A stretch of 64,000 nucleotides of DNA from Paracidovorax avenae ATCC 19860 (GTDB taxonomy: Bacteria; Pseudomonadota; Gammaproteobacteria; Burkholderiales; Burkholderiaceae_C): assembly GCF_000176855.2 (NCBI RefSeq), contig NC_015138.1:4092001-4156000 (forward strand), in the 5' to 3' direction. Each line of letters opens with the position of its first letter. The first letter of the stretch is position 1. Positions 33,218 through 43,400 of this stretch are shown piece by piece. Made by a program: the position numbers and the translations under genes. The notes beneath the pieces were generated by a model. It was not told where the DNA came from and ran no database searches. It saw nothing but the letters and a program-made list of their open reading frames with translations.

Positions 33218-34912
33218 TCAGGCGGCCAGGGTTTCGCGGCCGGCGCGCACGCGGTTGCCGGCGATGCGGCCCGCGCTCATGTGGACGACGCGGTCGGCCA
33301 GGTGGAAGTAGCGGTCGTCGTGCGAGATCACGACCAGCAGGTGCCCCTTGGCGCGCAGCTCGGGCAGCAGTTCGGTGTAGAAGAGGTGGCGGAAGGCCGG
33401 GTCCTGGTCCGCGGCCCATTCGTCGAAGACCATGACCGGGCGGCCCTCGAGGTAGGCATGTACCAGCGCCAGGCGCTTGCGCTGGCCGGTGGAGAGATCG
33501 ACGGTGCTGAAGGCGCCGTCCCGGATGCTGACCTTGTGGGCGATCTCCAGGCGCTCCAGGTAGGGGCGCGCGGCCTCGGGCAGGGCCGCCATGCCCGCCC
33601 TGCCCTCGCCGGCGCCGGCCAGGTCCTCGAAGAGGTAGAAGTCCGAGAGCACGGTGGTGAAAAGCTGCCGGTAGTCGTCGCGCGATTCGGCGGTGACGGC
33701 CACGCCGTCGATCAGCACCTCGCCTTCCTGCGGCGCATACAGGCCCAGCAGCAGCTTGATGAGGGTGGTCTTGCCCGAGCCGTTGTCGCCGACGATGAAG
33801 ACCATCTCGCCGCGGCGCAGCTCCAGGTCGATGGGGCCGAGCACGAAGGGCTCGCCGCCGTCGGCGGGCGGCTCGAAGGCGTAGCGCAGGCCCTGCAGCG
33901 AGATGCCTTCGTGCAGCACCGGAGCCGGCGCGGGGCGGTCCTGGTGCAGGTGGGGCTCCGGCGTGGCGAAGCGCGCCGACAGGTCGGCGATGCGCAGGAA
34001 GGCCACCTTGGCGCGGCCCATGTGGGGCAGCGTGGCGGCGATCTGGTCGATCGGCCCCTTGAGGAAGAGCAGCACCAGCGCGAAGCCGCTGAGCACCGCC
34101 GGCTCGGTGGGCTGGAAGGCGGCCCAGCCGAGGATGATGGCGATGAGCAGGAAGAACAGCGCGGAGCCGAAGGCGGTGGCGGTGACGTAGGTGTTGATGG
34201 CGCGGCCGTTGACCTCGCGGATCCGGGCCACGATGCGCTCCACCTGCCCGTCCAGCATGCGGGCGCGGCGCTCGCGGTGCATGCGCAGCTCCTTCGCGCC
34301 TTCGCTGATGGCGCGGTAGGCCTTGTGCAGGCTGTCTTCGTGTTCGCGGGCCTTCCAGAAGCCTTTCTCGGCCCGCGTCTGCGCCACGACCTGGAGGCTG
34401 GCGCCGAGGACCAGCGCCAGCACCACCAGCCCGAAGAGCGGCAGGGACAGCCAGGCCATGTACACGAGGCAGCCCAGCATCACGGCCGAAGCGATGAGCG
34501 CGGACGACAGCACGAAGGCGGCGTCGCTGATCATGTCCACGTCCTGCGACAGCACGGGCATGAGGCGGTGGGTGCGGTAGCGCTCCAGCGCGTCGATGGG
34601 GGCGGACAGGATTTTCCGGGCCAGGCCGACGCGCACCTGCGCCACCAGTTTCTGGCCGACGTAGTTGGTGGACACGTCGGCCACCAGGCGCCCGAAGAGC
34701 GCGGCGGCGCACAGGGCCACGAAGGTCCAGAGCATGCCGCCGGACATGCCGCCTTCGCTGTGCAGCACGTCGTTGACCGTGCGCAGCAGCAGCACGGTGG
34801 CGATGCCGGCGGCGAGGCCGCACACCGTGGAGAGGGCGATCCACGGAAGGAAGGGCCGGAGGAGCCGCGCCACCTCGGAAGCCGGGGCACGCGGAGCGGG
34901 GGCTGCAGTCAT
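33218..34912 (-). CDS. Cyclic-peptide/siderophore ABC exporter (PvdE/SyrD-like)
   Basis: The 564-residue half-transporter has six membrane helices in the first ~330 residues, then an ATPase domain. The latter has Walker A GDNGSGKTTL, signature LSTGQRKRLAL, Walker B VMVFDEWAADQDP and the switch His in VISHDDRYF. This fused TM-NBD form is the 'cyclic peptide export' family that moves siderophore precursors such as pyoverdine across the inner membrane. The start at ATG 34912 follows MTAAPAPRAP; the extra upstream codons have no ribosome-binding site. It is first of the minus-strand exporter-monooxygenase-Ppant transferase operon and is divergent from the FhuF gene. Confidence 0.9.
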   Translation of the reverse strand: MTAAPAPRAPASEVARLLRPFLPWIALSTVCGLAAGIATVLLLRTVNDVLHSEGGMSGGMLWTFVALCAAALFGRLVADVSTNYVGQKLVAQVRVGLARKILSAPIDALERYRTHRLMPVLSQDVDMISDAAFVLSSALIASAVMLGCLVYMAWLSLPLFGLVVLALVLGASLQVVAQTRAEKGFWKAREHEDSLHKAYRAISEGAKELRMHRERRARMLDGQVERIVARIREVNGRAINTYVTATAFGSALFFLLIAIILGWAAFQPTEPAVLSGFALVLLFLKGPIDQIAATLPHMGRAKVAFLRIADLSARFATPEPHLHQDRPAPAPVLHEGISLQGLRYAFEPPADGGEPFVLGPIDLELRRGEMVFIVGDNGSGKTTLIKLLLGLYAPQEGEVLIDGVAVTAESRDDYRQLFTTVLSDFYLFEDLAGAGEGRAGMAALPEAARPYLERLEIAHKVSIRDGAFSTVDLSTGQRKRLALVHAYLEGRPVMVFDEWAADQDPAFRHLFYTELLPELRAKGHLLVVISHDDRYFHLADRVVHMSAGRIAGNRVRAGRETLAA

Positions 34913-35114
34913 GCGCAAGATCTCTTTCCGCCCGTCGAGGGCTGGTTGCAAGGCGGGACGCCTGCTCCAAAGACGCTGCGGGCGCGGGGATGTTCATGCG
35001 CAGGGGCATTCCCGGCCACCGCGCGCAGGGCGGATGAACAAGCGCCGCGCTGGATCGTCACCTTGGAATGCACTGCGCCCTCGCGCCCCTCTGGCTCCCC
35101 GTCCGCCGCTCGCC

Positions 35115-35942
35115 ATGATCGAGTTGCTGCGGCCGCTTTTTCCTGGCGCGCTCGCGCCGCTTGCGCAGCGGCTGCATGCCGGGCCTGCGCCCGGGGGCGC
35201 GTGGCCGGGCGCGCGGCTGCTCGAGCCGGCGCAACTGGAAGACCTGCTGCGCCGGTACGCCGCCGCGGTGTGGGGGCTGCAGGGGCCGGAGGCGAAGGAC
35301 CTGCGCGCGGCGGCCTCGGCCTGGGTGCTCGACACTCTGGGCGTGCTGGTGCCACCGGTGGCCGCCGCCGCGAGCGTGCTGGGGCAGGTGTTTCCCGTAG
35401 GCCTGGAAGCGCTGCACCTGGACCTGGCCGCGGACGGGCGGGTGCGCGGCATATACCTGGACGGCATCGGCACCGCACTGCCGGGCGCCCCCGCCGCGCA
35501 GCGCTACGCGCCGCTGGTCTGGCAGCACTGGGCGCCGCTGTTCACGGCCCTGGAGCAGGTGGCGCGCGTGCCGCAGAAGGTGCTGTGGAGCAATGCGGCG
35601 CGGCACCTGGAAGCGGTGCTGGAGCAGGCGGTGCGGCTCGCGCCGCAGCAGCCCGCCATCGCGCAGGATGCCGCCGACCTGCTGCAGGCGCCCCTCTGGC
35701 CCGCCGCCGGCGGGCCACGCGCCAATCCGCTGTGCCGCCCGCGCCGCGTGGTGGCGATGGCCACGGCGCAGGGCATCGAATCCGTGGCGCTGCACCGCGA
35801 GTGCTGCCTGTACTACCGCCTGGCCGGCGAAGGCTATTGCGGCCGTTGCCCGCTGGACCCGCGGCACCGCGCACCGCCGGCCGGGCGCAGGCCGGATGCC
35901 TGCGCCGACACGCCGGACGCGCAGCCGGCCGGCCCGGGCTGA
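35115..35942 (+). CDS. fhuF: Siderophore ferric-iron reductase, FhuF family
   Basis: The 275-residue protein carries the C-terminal [2Fe-2S] motif of FhuF: HRECCLYYRLAGEGYCGRCPL, with Cys-Cys-x10-Cys-x2-Cys spacing (about residues 235-250). FhuF-type reductases release iron from imported hydroxamate siderophores in the cytoplasm. ATG 35115 is the first start giving the normal length (MIELLRPLFPGALAP). It is divergent from the exporter and is followed by the formyltransferase gene 87 bases later. Confidence 0.9.
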   Translation: MIELLRPLFPGALAPLAQRLHAGPAPGGAWPGARLLEPAQLEDLLRRYAAAVWGLQGPEAKDLRAAASAWVLDTLGVLVPPVAAAASVLGQVFPVGLEALHLDLAADGRVRGIYLDGIGTALPGAPAAQRYAPLVWQHWAPLFTALEQVARVPQKVLWSNAARHLEAVLEQAVRLAPQQPAIAQDAADLLQAPLWPAAGGPRANPLCRPRRVVAMATAQGIESVALHRECCLYYRLAGEGYCGRCPLDPRHRAPPAGRRPDACADTPDAQPAGPG

Positions 35943-36029
35943 AGCGTCCCGCAGGCACTCCACCGCGGCACTGCGCAACACGATCCGCTCAATTTTCAGA
36001 ACGTTCCGACCTCCAACCCCTGCCCTTCC

Positions 36030-36893
36030 ATGCCACAGGCCAAGCTCGTTTACATACTGTCCCTGCGCAATGCGGCCGCCGACCAGGCCGGCCAGTTCAT
36101 CGACTACCGCGGCGGGCGGCGCTACATGCCCTCCCCGCTCGAATACCTGGCGCATGCGCTCGACACCACGCCGCTCGGGGAAGCCTATTCCCTGGAGGGC
36201 ATCGTGTTCGACGACGACCCGCAATCGCCGCGGGACCGCGCGGCGCTGAACGGCTACGGCTTCACCTGCACGCCGGGGGAGCGCTGGATTTTTCCGCACG
36301 AACTCGCCACCCAGGACCGCAAGCTGCGCGACCTGCTGCGGCCGGTGCCGTCGGAGTACCGCCGCCTGCCGCTGGCCGATCCGGGCCGCGCGGCCGGCAA
36401 GCAGGCCTTCGAGGCCGCGCTGCAGCGCACGCTCGAATCGCTGCAGGCCGACATCGTGGTGCTCGACGGCCTGCTGGTCATCCTGGATGCGCTGGTGCAG
36501 CCCGGCGCGCCGTTCCACCGCCGCATCGTGAACATCCACCCGGGCATCACCCGGCTGGAGTCGCCCTACCGGCGCCGCGGTGCGCACGCCACGCTGGACG
36601 CCCTGCACGGGGCCCGCGGCGAGCGCGTGACCGACTGGCAGCGCATGGCCACGGAGCCGGTCACGCCGATCCTTCGGACCGGCGCGTCGCTGCACTACGT
36701 CGATGACGGGATCGATTCGGGCGAGGTGATCTACGACGTGCTGGGCACGCCGATCGACCCGGCCGACACGATCCTGGAGCTGCGCTGGAACAACTTCCAC
36801 CGCAGCCTGTTCCCCGCGCTCCACCAGGGCCTGCAACTGCTGGCCCCGCACCTGTCGGGCGCGCCCCGGCCCGCTTCGCCATTCCACCCTTGA
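36030..36893 (+). CDS. N5-hydroxyornithine formyltransferase (PvdF-like)
   Basis: The 287-residue protein has the GART-type formyltransferase core with VNIHPGITRLESPYRRRGAHATLDAL (catalytic His in NIHPG) and HYVDDGIDSGEVIYD with the conserved Asp. The N-terminal lead (LVYILSLRNAAADQAGQFIDYRGGRRYMPSP) is typical of PvdF-like siderophore enzymes rather than Met-tRNA or purine formyltransferases. It uses formyl-tetrahydrofolate to formylate hydroxyornithine. Its stop overlaps a TTG of the next frame; the acetyltransferase gene starts 17 bases on. Confidence 0.9.
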   Translation: MPQAKLVYILSLRNAAADQAGQFIDYRGGRRYMPSPLEYLAHALDTTPLGEAYSLEGIVFDDDPQSPRDRAALNGYGFTCTPGERWIFPHELATQDRKLRDLLRPVPSEYRRLPLADPGRAAGKQAFEAALQRTLESLQADIVVLDGLLVILDALVQPGAPFHRRIVNIHPGITRLESPYRRRGAHATLDALHGARGERVTDWQRMATEPVTPILRTGASLHYVDDGIDSGEVIYDVLGTPIDPADTILELRWNNFHRSLFPALHQGLQLLAPHLSGAPRPASPFHP

Positions 36894-36910
36894 GGACCAG
36901 GAGACAGACC

Positions 36911-37999
36911 GTGAAATTCGCCACGCCCCATACCCCGACTTCTTCCCCTTCCTCCGCTCCTGCGAACGCCCAGGCCGGGGCCGGCCGGCCCTTCCTGTCC
37001 TACGCGGACGGGCAGGCGCATGCGGTGCGCATCGACGGATCCTCCCTGCAGGTGGAGGGCGGGCCGGCGGAGCCGGCATCGCACTGGACCCTGTCCGGGC
37101 ACGGCGGCGACCTGGCGCTGCGGCCCACCGCGGAGGGCGCCCGGCCGGCGCCGGCAGCGCACGCGCTCGCGGCGCTGGACGCCGCCTTTGCCGCGCATCC
37201 GGAATGCAGGGACCTGGCCCTGCACCCCGCCGAGCCGCAGGCCCTGGCCGCGCTGGCGGAGGCCGGCGTAGTGCTGCCGGCGGCGGACGGCAGCTGGCGC
37301 GCCTGCCGGGATACGCTGTGGCAGCAGCCCGGGCTCTGGCGGCCCGAGGTGCCGCCGCCGATGGCCCAGCGCTTCGCGCTGACGGAGGGCCGCTACCACC
37401 CGCGCCGCGCGCCCAAGCCGCGCGGGCTGCTCTACCAGCGCTACATCCCCTGGCTGGAGCGCACGTTCACATTCCGCAGCCTGGACATCGACGAGGACCT
37501 GCCGCGCTTCAACCGCTGGATGAACGACCCGGACGTGGCGGTGATCTGGGAAGAAGAAGGCGACCTGCAGAAGCACCGCGCCTATCTGGAGGGGATCGCC
37601 CGCGATCCGCACATGCATTCGATGATCGCCAGCCTGGACGGCGAGCCGTTCGCGTATTTCGAGGCGTACTGGACCAAGGAAAGCCGCATCGCGCCCTTCT
37701 ACGACGCGCACGACTACGACCGCGGCTGGCATGTGCTGGTCGGGGAGCCGGCGTTCCGGGGCAAGGCCTTCGCCACCGCCTGGCTCACCTCGATCTCGCA
37801 TTACCTGTTCCTGTGCGACCCGCGCACGCAGCGCATCCTGGGCGAGCCGCGCATCGACCACCACCAGCAGATCCGCAACCTCGACAAGTCCGGCTACGCG
37901 AAGGTCAAGGAGTTCGACCTGCCGCACAAGCGCGCGCAGCTGGTGATGCTGCTGCGCGAGCATTACTTCTACGACGGCCTGTGGCTGCCCCGGACATGA
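36911..37999 (+). CDS. GNAT acetyltransferase of siderophore biosynthesis (IucB/AlcE-like)
   Basis: The 362-residue protein has a variable N-terminal region and a C-terminal acetyltransferase domain (about 170-360). Signatures are FNRWMNDPDVAVIWEEEG, YFEAYWTKESRIAPFY, GWHVLVGEPAFRGKAFATAWL and RILGEPRIDHHQQIRNLDKSGYAKVKEFDLPHKRA. These are hallmarks of the IucB/RhbD/AlcE family that acylates hydroxylamines in hydroxamate siderophores. Start: GTG 36911 follows CAGGAGACAGACC, a strong ribosome-binding site, so I prefer it to TTG 36890. Having both this and a formyltransferase is notable. Confidence 0.88.
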   Translation: MKFATPHTPTSSPSSAPANAQAGAGRPFLSYADGQAHAVRIDGSSLQVEGGPAEPASHWTLSGHGGDLALRPTAEGARPAPAAHALAALDAAFAAHPECRDLALHPAEPQALAALAEAGVVLPAADGSWRACRDTLWQQPGLWRPEVPPPMAQRFALTEGRYHPRRAPKPRGLLYQRYIPWLERTFTFRSLDIDEDLPRFNRWMNDPDVAVIWEEEGDLQKHRAYLEGIARDPHMHSMIASLDGEPFAYFEAYWTKESRIAPFYDAHDYDRGWHVLVGEPAFRGKAFATAWLTSISHYLFLCDPRTQRILGEPRIDHHQQIRNLDKSGYAKVKEFDLPHKRAQLVMLLREHYFYDGLWLPRT

Positions 38000-38033
38000 G
38001 CAGTCACGGAAAAAACGTAACTGCGCACTGGTT

Positions 38034-38052
38034 AATAAGAAACATTCTCATT
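38034..38052. promoter_or_regulatory. Fur box upstream of the TonB receptor gene
   Basis: The sequence AATAAGAAACATTCTCATT is a 9-1-9 palindrome differing from AATGAGAAT-N-ATTCTCATT in only two positions, a strong Fur-box-like match. It lies 59 bases before the receptor ATG, in a short AT-rich spacer, where Fur-Fe would block RNA polymerase. Iron-replete repression of the receptor is expected. I saw no comparably good box in the divergent spacer at 34913-35114. Confidence 0.75.
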
Positions 38053-38110
38053 ACAATTCGTATGCATTCCGCACTTCTGCACTTATTCCATTTCTGAAGG
38101 GGGTTTTCCG

Positions 38111-40312
38111 ATGCGCCATGTTTCCGCCGCGAGGCCTGCGCGGCAGCGCCTGCTGCACGCTTCCATCACCGCAGCCTTCGGCACCGCGGCCGTGCTGTCC
38201 ACCCCGCTGGCGGGGGCGCAGGAGGCCTCCGCCGGCTCCACCACCCTGCCGACGGTCACGGTGACCGGCGGCGCCGAGGAGAGCGCCACGGGCCGGGTGA
38301 ATGGCTACACGGCGCGCCGCAGCGCGACCGCCACCAAGACGGACACGCCCCTGATCGAGACGCCGCAGTCCATCTCGGTGATCCCGGCGGACCTGATGGA
38401 GGCGCAGGGCGCGCGCACGGTGAAGGACGCGCTCAGCTACTCGCCGGGCGTGATCCCCACGCGCTTCGGGGCGGACTCGCGCTACGACTGGATCTCGCTG
38501 CGCGGCTTCGATGCCTATTCGCCGGGCTTCTACCTGGACGGCATGCCGCTGCGCAACAACGGCAACTGGGGCATCTGGCCGGTGGAGAGCTACGGCGCCG
38601 AGCGGATCGAGCTGCTGCGCGGCCCGGCCTCGGTGCTGTACGGCATGAGCGGCCCCGGCGGGCTGGTGAACGCCGTGAGCAAGCGCCCGACGGCCGAGCC
38701 GCTGCGCGAGGTGCAGGTGCAGATCGGCGACCACGGGCGCCGCCAGATCGCGGCCGATGTCTCGGGCCCGGTGGGCGATGACGGCAAGCTGCTCTACCGC
38801 CTGACCGCGCTCACGCGCGATGCCGACCTGCCGGCGGGCGACATGAAGGACGACCGCACGTTCATCGCCCCGGCCTTCACGTGGAAGCCCTCCAGCGACA
38901 CCAGCCTGACCGTGCTGTCGCAGTTCGGCCGTACCCGCGCGGGGGTGTACTCGCGCACGCGGCCGGCCGTGGGCTCGCTGGTGCCGACAGCCATCGGCAC
39001 CACCATCCCGAGCGACCTGTTCGCCGGGGAGCCGGGCTACAACCGGTTCGACATGGACACCGCGATGATCGGCTACCTGTTCGAGCACCGCATCAACGAT
39101 GCCTTCACGGTGCGGCAGAACGCGCGCTACGGCCGGCTCGAGGTGGATTACACCGCGGTGCAGGGCCGCAATTTCATCACCGTGAACCCGGCGAACCCGC
39201 GCGATCCGGCGAACTTCTCCACGCTGCGGCGCACGGTGTCGGGCAGCAACGAGCGCATCCACGCGCTGAACCTGGACAACCAGCTGGAGGCGCGCCTGCG
39301 CTCGGGCGACGTGCAGCACACCGTGCTGGCCGGGCTGGAATACCAGCGCACCCGCATCGACCAGGTCAGCTACAGTGGCGGCTCCGCGAGCCCGCTGAAC
39401 ATCTACAACCCCGTGTATGGCGGCGCGGTGCAGTTGCCCGCGCCGTGGTACGACGGGGTCGCCACGCTCGCGCAGACCGGCTTCTACCTGCAGGACCAGA
39501 TCAAGTGGCGCGACCGCTGGGTGCTCACCCTGGGCGCCCGCTACGACCGCGCCACCAGCGATGCGGACAGCCGGCTGGACGGCAGCCAGACCAGGGTGTC
39601 GGAAAACAAGGCGACCAAGCGCGCCGGCCTGACCTACCTGGCCGAAGGCGGATGGGCGCCGTACGTGAGCTATACCGAATCGTTCGTGCCCACGGCCATG
39701 CGCAACCCGGCCACGGGCCAGCCGTTCAAGCCCGAGACCGGCCGCCAGTACGAGGCCGGCGTGCGCTACCAGCCCGAGGGCGGCAAGCAGCGCTACAGCG
39801 CCGCCATCTTCGACCTGCGCCGCAAGAACTACCTGACCGCGGACGACAACTTCGTGCCGCGCCAGACCGGCGAGATCCAGGTGCGCGGCCTGGAGCTGGA
39901 AGCCTCGGCCGAGCTGATGCCGCGCCTGAACGTGGTGGGCTCCTACAGCTACACGCCCACGGCGAAGATCACGGCCAGCAGCACGGCCCGCGAGATCGGC
40001 AAGCCGCTCACGGCGGTGTCGCGCAACGCCGCGGCGCTGTGGGTGGACTACCGGTTCGCGAACCGCATCAAGGTGGGCCTGGGGGCGCGCTACACCGGCT
40101 CCAACCATGGCGACCTGGACGCGGCGCCGGCGAAGGTGCCGTCCTTCACCGTGTTCGACGCGATGATCGGCTACGACATCGACCGCTGGAGCTTCGCGCT
40201 GAACGTGCGCAACCTGGGCGACAAGACCTACATCGGCAACTGCGACCAGTACGGCAACTGCTACTACGGCGATCCGCGCCGGGTGGTGGCGACGGCCACG
40301 TACCGCTGGTAA
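38111..40312 (+). CDS. TonB-dependent ferric-siderophore outer-membrane receptor
   Basis: The 733-residue protein has a signal peptide (cleavage near AGAQ, residue 36), then a TonB box-like LPTVTVTG. A plug domain follows with ETPQSISVIPADLM, VKDALSYSPGV, GAERIELLRGPASVLYGMSGPGGLVN, and a 22-strand-type barrel ending in the aromatic ATYRW. It resembles FhuA/FpvA-like hydroxamate receptors. A GAAGGGGG ribosome-binding site precedes ATG 38111, and a Fur box lies just upstream. It is expected to import the ferric form of the siderophore made by the neighbouring NRPS-PKS. A strong terminator follows the stop. Confidence 0.92.
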   Translation: MRHVSAARPARQRLLHASITAAFGTAAVLSTPLAGAQEASAGSTTLPTVTVTGGAEESATGRVNGYTARRSATATKTDTPLIETPQSISVIPADLMEAQGARTVKDALSYSPGVIPTRFGADSRYDWISLRGFDAYSPGFYLDGMPLRNNGNWGIWPVESYGAERIELLRGPASVLYGMSGPGGLVNAVSKRPTAEPLREVQVQIGDHGRRQIAADVSGPVGDDGKLLYRLTALTRDADLPAGDMKDDRTFIAPAFTWKPSSDTSLTVLSQFGRTRAGVYSRTRPAVGSLVPTAIGTTIPSDLFAGEPGYNRFDMDTAMIGYLFEHRINDAFTVRQNARYGRLEVDYTAVQGRNFITVNPANPRDPANFSTLRRTVSGSNERIHALNLDNQLEARLRSGDVQHTVLAGLEYQRTRIDQVSYSGGSASPLNIYNPVYGGAVQLPAPWYDGVATLAQTGFYLQDQIKWRDRWVLTLGARYDRATSDADSRLDGSQTRVSENKATKRAGLTYLAEGGWAPYVSYTESFVPTAMRNPATGQPFKPETGRQYEAGVRYQPEGGKQRYSAAIFDLRRKNYLTADDNFVPRQTGEIQVRGLELEASAELMPRLNVVGSYSYTPTAKITASSTAREIGKPLTAVSRNAAALWVDYRFANRIKVGLGARYTGSNHGDLDAAPAKVPSFTVFDAMIGYDIDRWSFALNVRNLGDKTYIGNCDQYGNCYYGDPRRVVATATYRW

Positions 40313-40350
40313 GAGCGGCTCGAAGGCCCTCGGCCTGCCGGAAACGCGAA

Positions 40351-40381
40351 GGGGAGCGGCAGTGCGCCGCTCCCCTTTTTT
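40351..40381 (+). terminator. Rho-independent terminator after the TonB receptor gene
   Basis: GGGGAGCGGC (40351-40360), loop AGTGC, GCCGCTCCCC (40366-40375) then six T residues. This is a perfect ten-base-pair stem with a U-tract, 39 bases after the receptor stop. On the minus strand the same hairpin lies just beyond the last NRPS stop, but the T-tract there is weaker. Confidence 0.93.
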
Positions 40382-40417
40382 CGTTCAGGCAGGCGTTTTC
40401 AGGCGCCTGCCTTCCCT

Positions 40418-43400
40418 TCAGGCGCGTGGGGTGCCGTCGGCTGCGCGCAGGGCGTCGCGCAGGGCGCCGATGAAGGCGGGCTGGCGGATGATGTCCAGGT
40501 GCCCCGCGCCTTCCACGACCTGCACGCCGCGCACGTCCGCGAGCGTGGACCAGTCGCGCAGCGCCGCGCCCTCTTCCACGGAGCGGCCCGCCTGGAAGAG
40601 GTGGACCGGCAGCCCGTCGCTGGCAGGCGTGTGCCGGCAGGCCTGCATGCGCTTGTCGAGCGTGGTCCACAGCAGGTATTCGTGGCTGTCCTCGCCCTCG
40701 CCGTCCAGCGGCAGGGGCTGGGAGGCATCGATCAGTTGCTGCAGGACGCCGTCGCGTTCTTCATCGCCCATGCGCGCCAGCAGCTCACGCCAGCGGTCGG
40801 CCATGGTGGAAGCGGCCAGCCAGGCATCCAGCCGGGCCTGCGCCTGCGCGCGCTCCGCCGCGGACAGCGGGCGGCCGGCGCGCAGGGGCTCCGTGCGGTG
40901 CACGTCCACCAGCGCGGTTAAGGCGACCTCCACGCGGCCCTGCAGGCGCCGTGCGGTCTCGACGGCCAGGTCGCCGCCGGAGGACCAGCCCAGCAGCGCA
41001 CACCGCCCGCCCGCGGCGGTGGCCGCGATGAAGTCGGCGTACTCGGCCGCGAGGGCCTCCACCGCGAACCCGCGCCAGCGCTGCCGCGTGTACACATGGC
41101 TCACGAAGGCATGCACGGTGCGCTCGCCGCGCAGCGCTTCGGCCAGCGGCAGGAATTCGCGCGTGTTCACGACCATGCCGGGCAGGCAGTAGAGCGGCAC
41201 GCCGTCGCCGCCTTCCTGCAGGCAGACCGCGTCGTGCGCGCCCTCGAAGCGTTCGCGCAGCCGCTGCGCCAGGTGCGCGAGCGTGGGGGACTGCATGACA
41301 TCGGCCAGGCTCGCCTGCGCGCCGCCCGGCACCTGCCGGCGCAGGCGGGCGACCAGCTTGAGGCACAGGATGGAATCGCCGCCGAGCGCGTGGAAGTTGT
41401 CGTCGCGGCCGACGTGATCGACACGCAGCACCTCGCTCCATACCTTGGCGATCGCTGCTTCCAGGGGGCCGCGCGGGGGCTCGCTGCGGGCGGCTTCCTC
41501 GGGCGCAGCGGCGGCGGGCAGCGGCAGGGCCCGGCGGTCGAGCTTGCCGTTGGGCGTGAGCGGCAGCGCGGCGATGGGCAGGATGTGGTCCGGCACCATC
41601 CAGGCCGGCAGTGCCGCCTGCAACTGCGCGTGCAGTTGCGCCGGCAGCGCGCCGGGATCGGTGGGCGCACCGGCATCGGCGGGCACCACGTAGGCATGCA
41701 GGGCCATGGCGCCATCGGTTTCGCGGGCGCGCGCGACCACCACCGCATCGGCCACGCCGGCGCACTCGCGCAGGCGCTGGGCGACCTCTGCGGGCTCCAC
41801 GCGCCACCCTCGGATCTTGACCTGGTCGTCCGCGCGCCCGAGGAATTCCAGTGCGCCATCGCCGCGCAGCCGCACGCGGTCGCCCGTGCGGTAGAGGCGC
41901 TCGCCGGCCTCGAAGGGCGAGGCGACGAAGCGCTCCGCCGTGGTGCCGGGCCGGCCGGCGTAGCCGCGCGCGAGCCCGCGCCCGGCCAGGTACAGCTCGC
42001 CGGGCATGCCGGGCTGCACGGGCTCCAGGCGGGCGTCCAGCACATGGGCGCGGATGCCCGGCAGGGGCCGGCCCAGCGGCAGCGCGGTGAACCCGCGCGG
42101 GCCCTCGTCCGGCGGCGCGGCGGGATGGGTGAGCACGCCCACCGTGGTTTCGGTGGGGCCGTAGTGGTTGAGGATGCGCAGGCCTGGGCGCAGCGCGCGC
42201 ACGGTGCGCAGCAGTTCGTCGTCGGCCGTCTCGCCGCCCAGCACCAGGGTATGGCGCGGCAGCGCCGCGGCGGGATGGCGTGCATTCAGCAGGCCGCGCA
42301 GGTGGCTGGGGACGATTTTCAGCACGTCGGCGCCGCAGCGCTCCATGCCGGCCGCGAACGCGTCGGGGTCGAACGCCTCGGCCGTGGAGGGCAGGTAGAG
42401 GCAGCCGCCCGAGCACAGCGCGCCGAACAGCGCGGTATGCCCCAGGTCCGCGCCCACCGTGGAGACCATCGCGAAGCAGCGGCCCGGCCCCACATCCAGG
42501 CGCTGGAGCACGCCCTGGGCGTAGTTCGCCAGCGCGCCGTGGGGCACCACCACGCCCTTGGGCCGCCCGGTGGAGCCGGAGGTGTAGATCATGTAGGCGC
42601 CCTGCGAGGGGTGCAGCGGGCGGATCGCAGGCGGCGGCGCGGTGGCCGGACCGCCGGGCGCACCGCCGGACGCACCGAAATCCATGCGCCACTGCGGCAC
42701 GCCTTCCGGAGGGTGAGGGAGATCGCCGACCAGCAGGGCGGCGCCGCAGTCGTGCAGCAGTTCGTCGCGCCGGGCAGGCGGCAGCGCCGGGTCCAGCGGC
42801 ACGCAGACGGCCCCCGCCCGCATCGCCGCGAGCCAGGCCAGCACGAACTCCGGGCCGCGCTCCAGGCACACGGCCACGCGGTCTTCCGCACGGATGCCAT
42901 GGGCCTGCAGGCGCTGCGCCCAGGCGGCGCTCGCGCGGTCGAGCTCCGCGCAGGTGACCGTGCGCCCGCCCGCCGCGATGGCCGGGGCGGCGGGATCGCG
43001 CCGCGCGGCGGCGGCGAAGGCCTCCAGCACGTTCGCGCAGGGCCATGCGTTGTCTTCGCCGCGCAGTTCGGGCACGGGCGGCAGCGCCGCCTGGCCGATG
43101 GCCGGGATGCCGCCGCCGGCCGCCTGGCGCGCGAGCAGGCGCAGCCCGTCGGACAGGCGCAGGATGGTGTCGCGGTCGAACAGGTCGGCCGCGTAGGCGA
43201 TGCCGAACGAGAGGGTGTCGCCATCGTCCAGCACGTCCACGCTCAGGTCGAAATGCACCTCGTCCACGGAGATGCTTCCAGCCGCCGCGGCCTGCTTCTG
43301 CGCCCCGCGCGGTGCGGCCTGCTGCTGGGTGGACTTGACCTGGAAGAGCGGATGCAGGCCGGGCACGCGCGGCACCGAGAGCGCGTCCACCAGCATGTCC

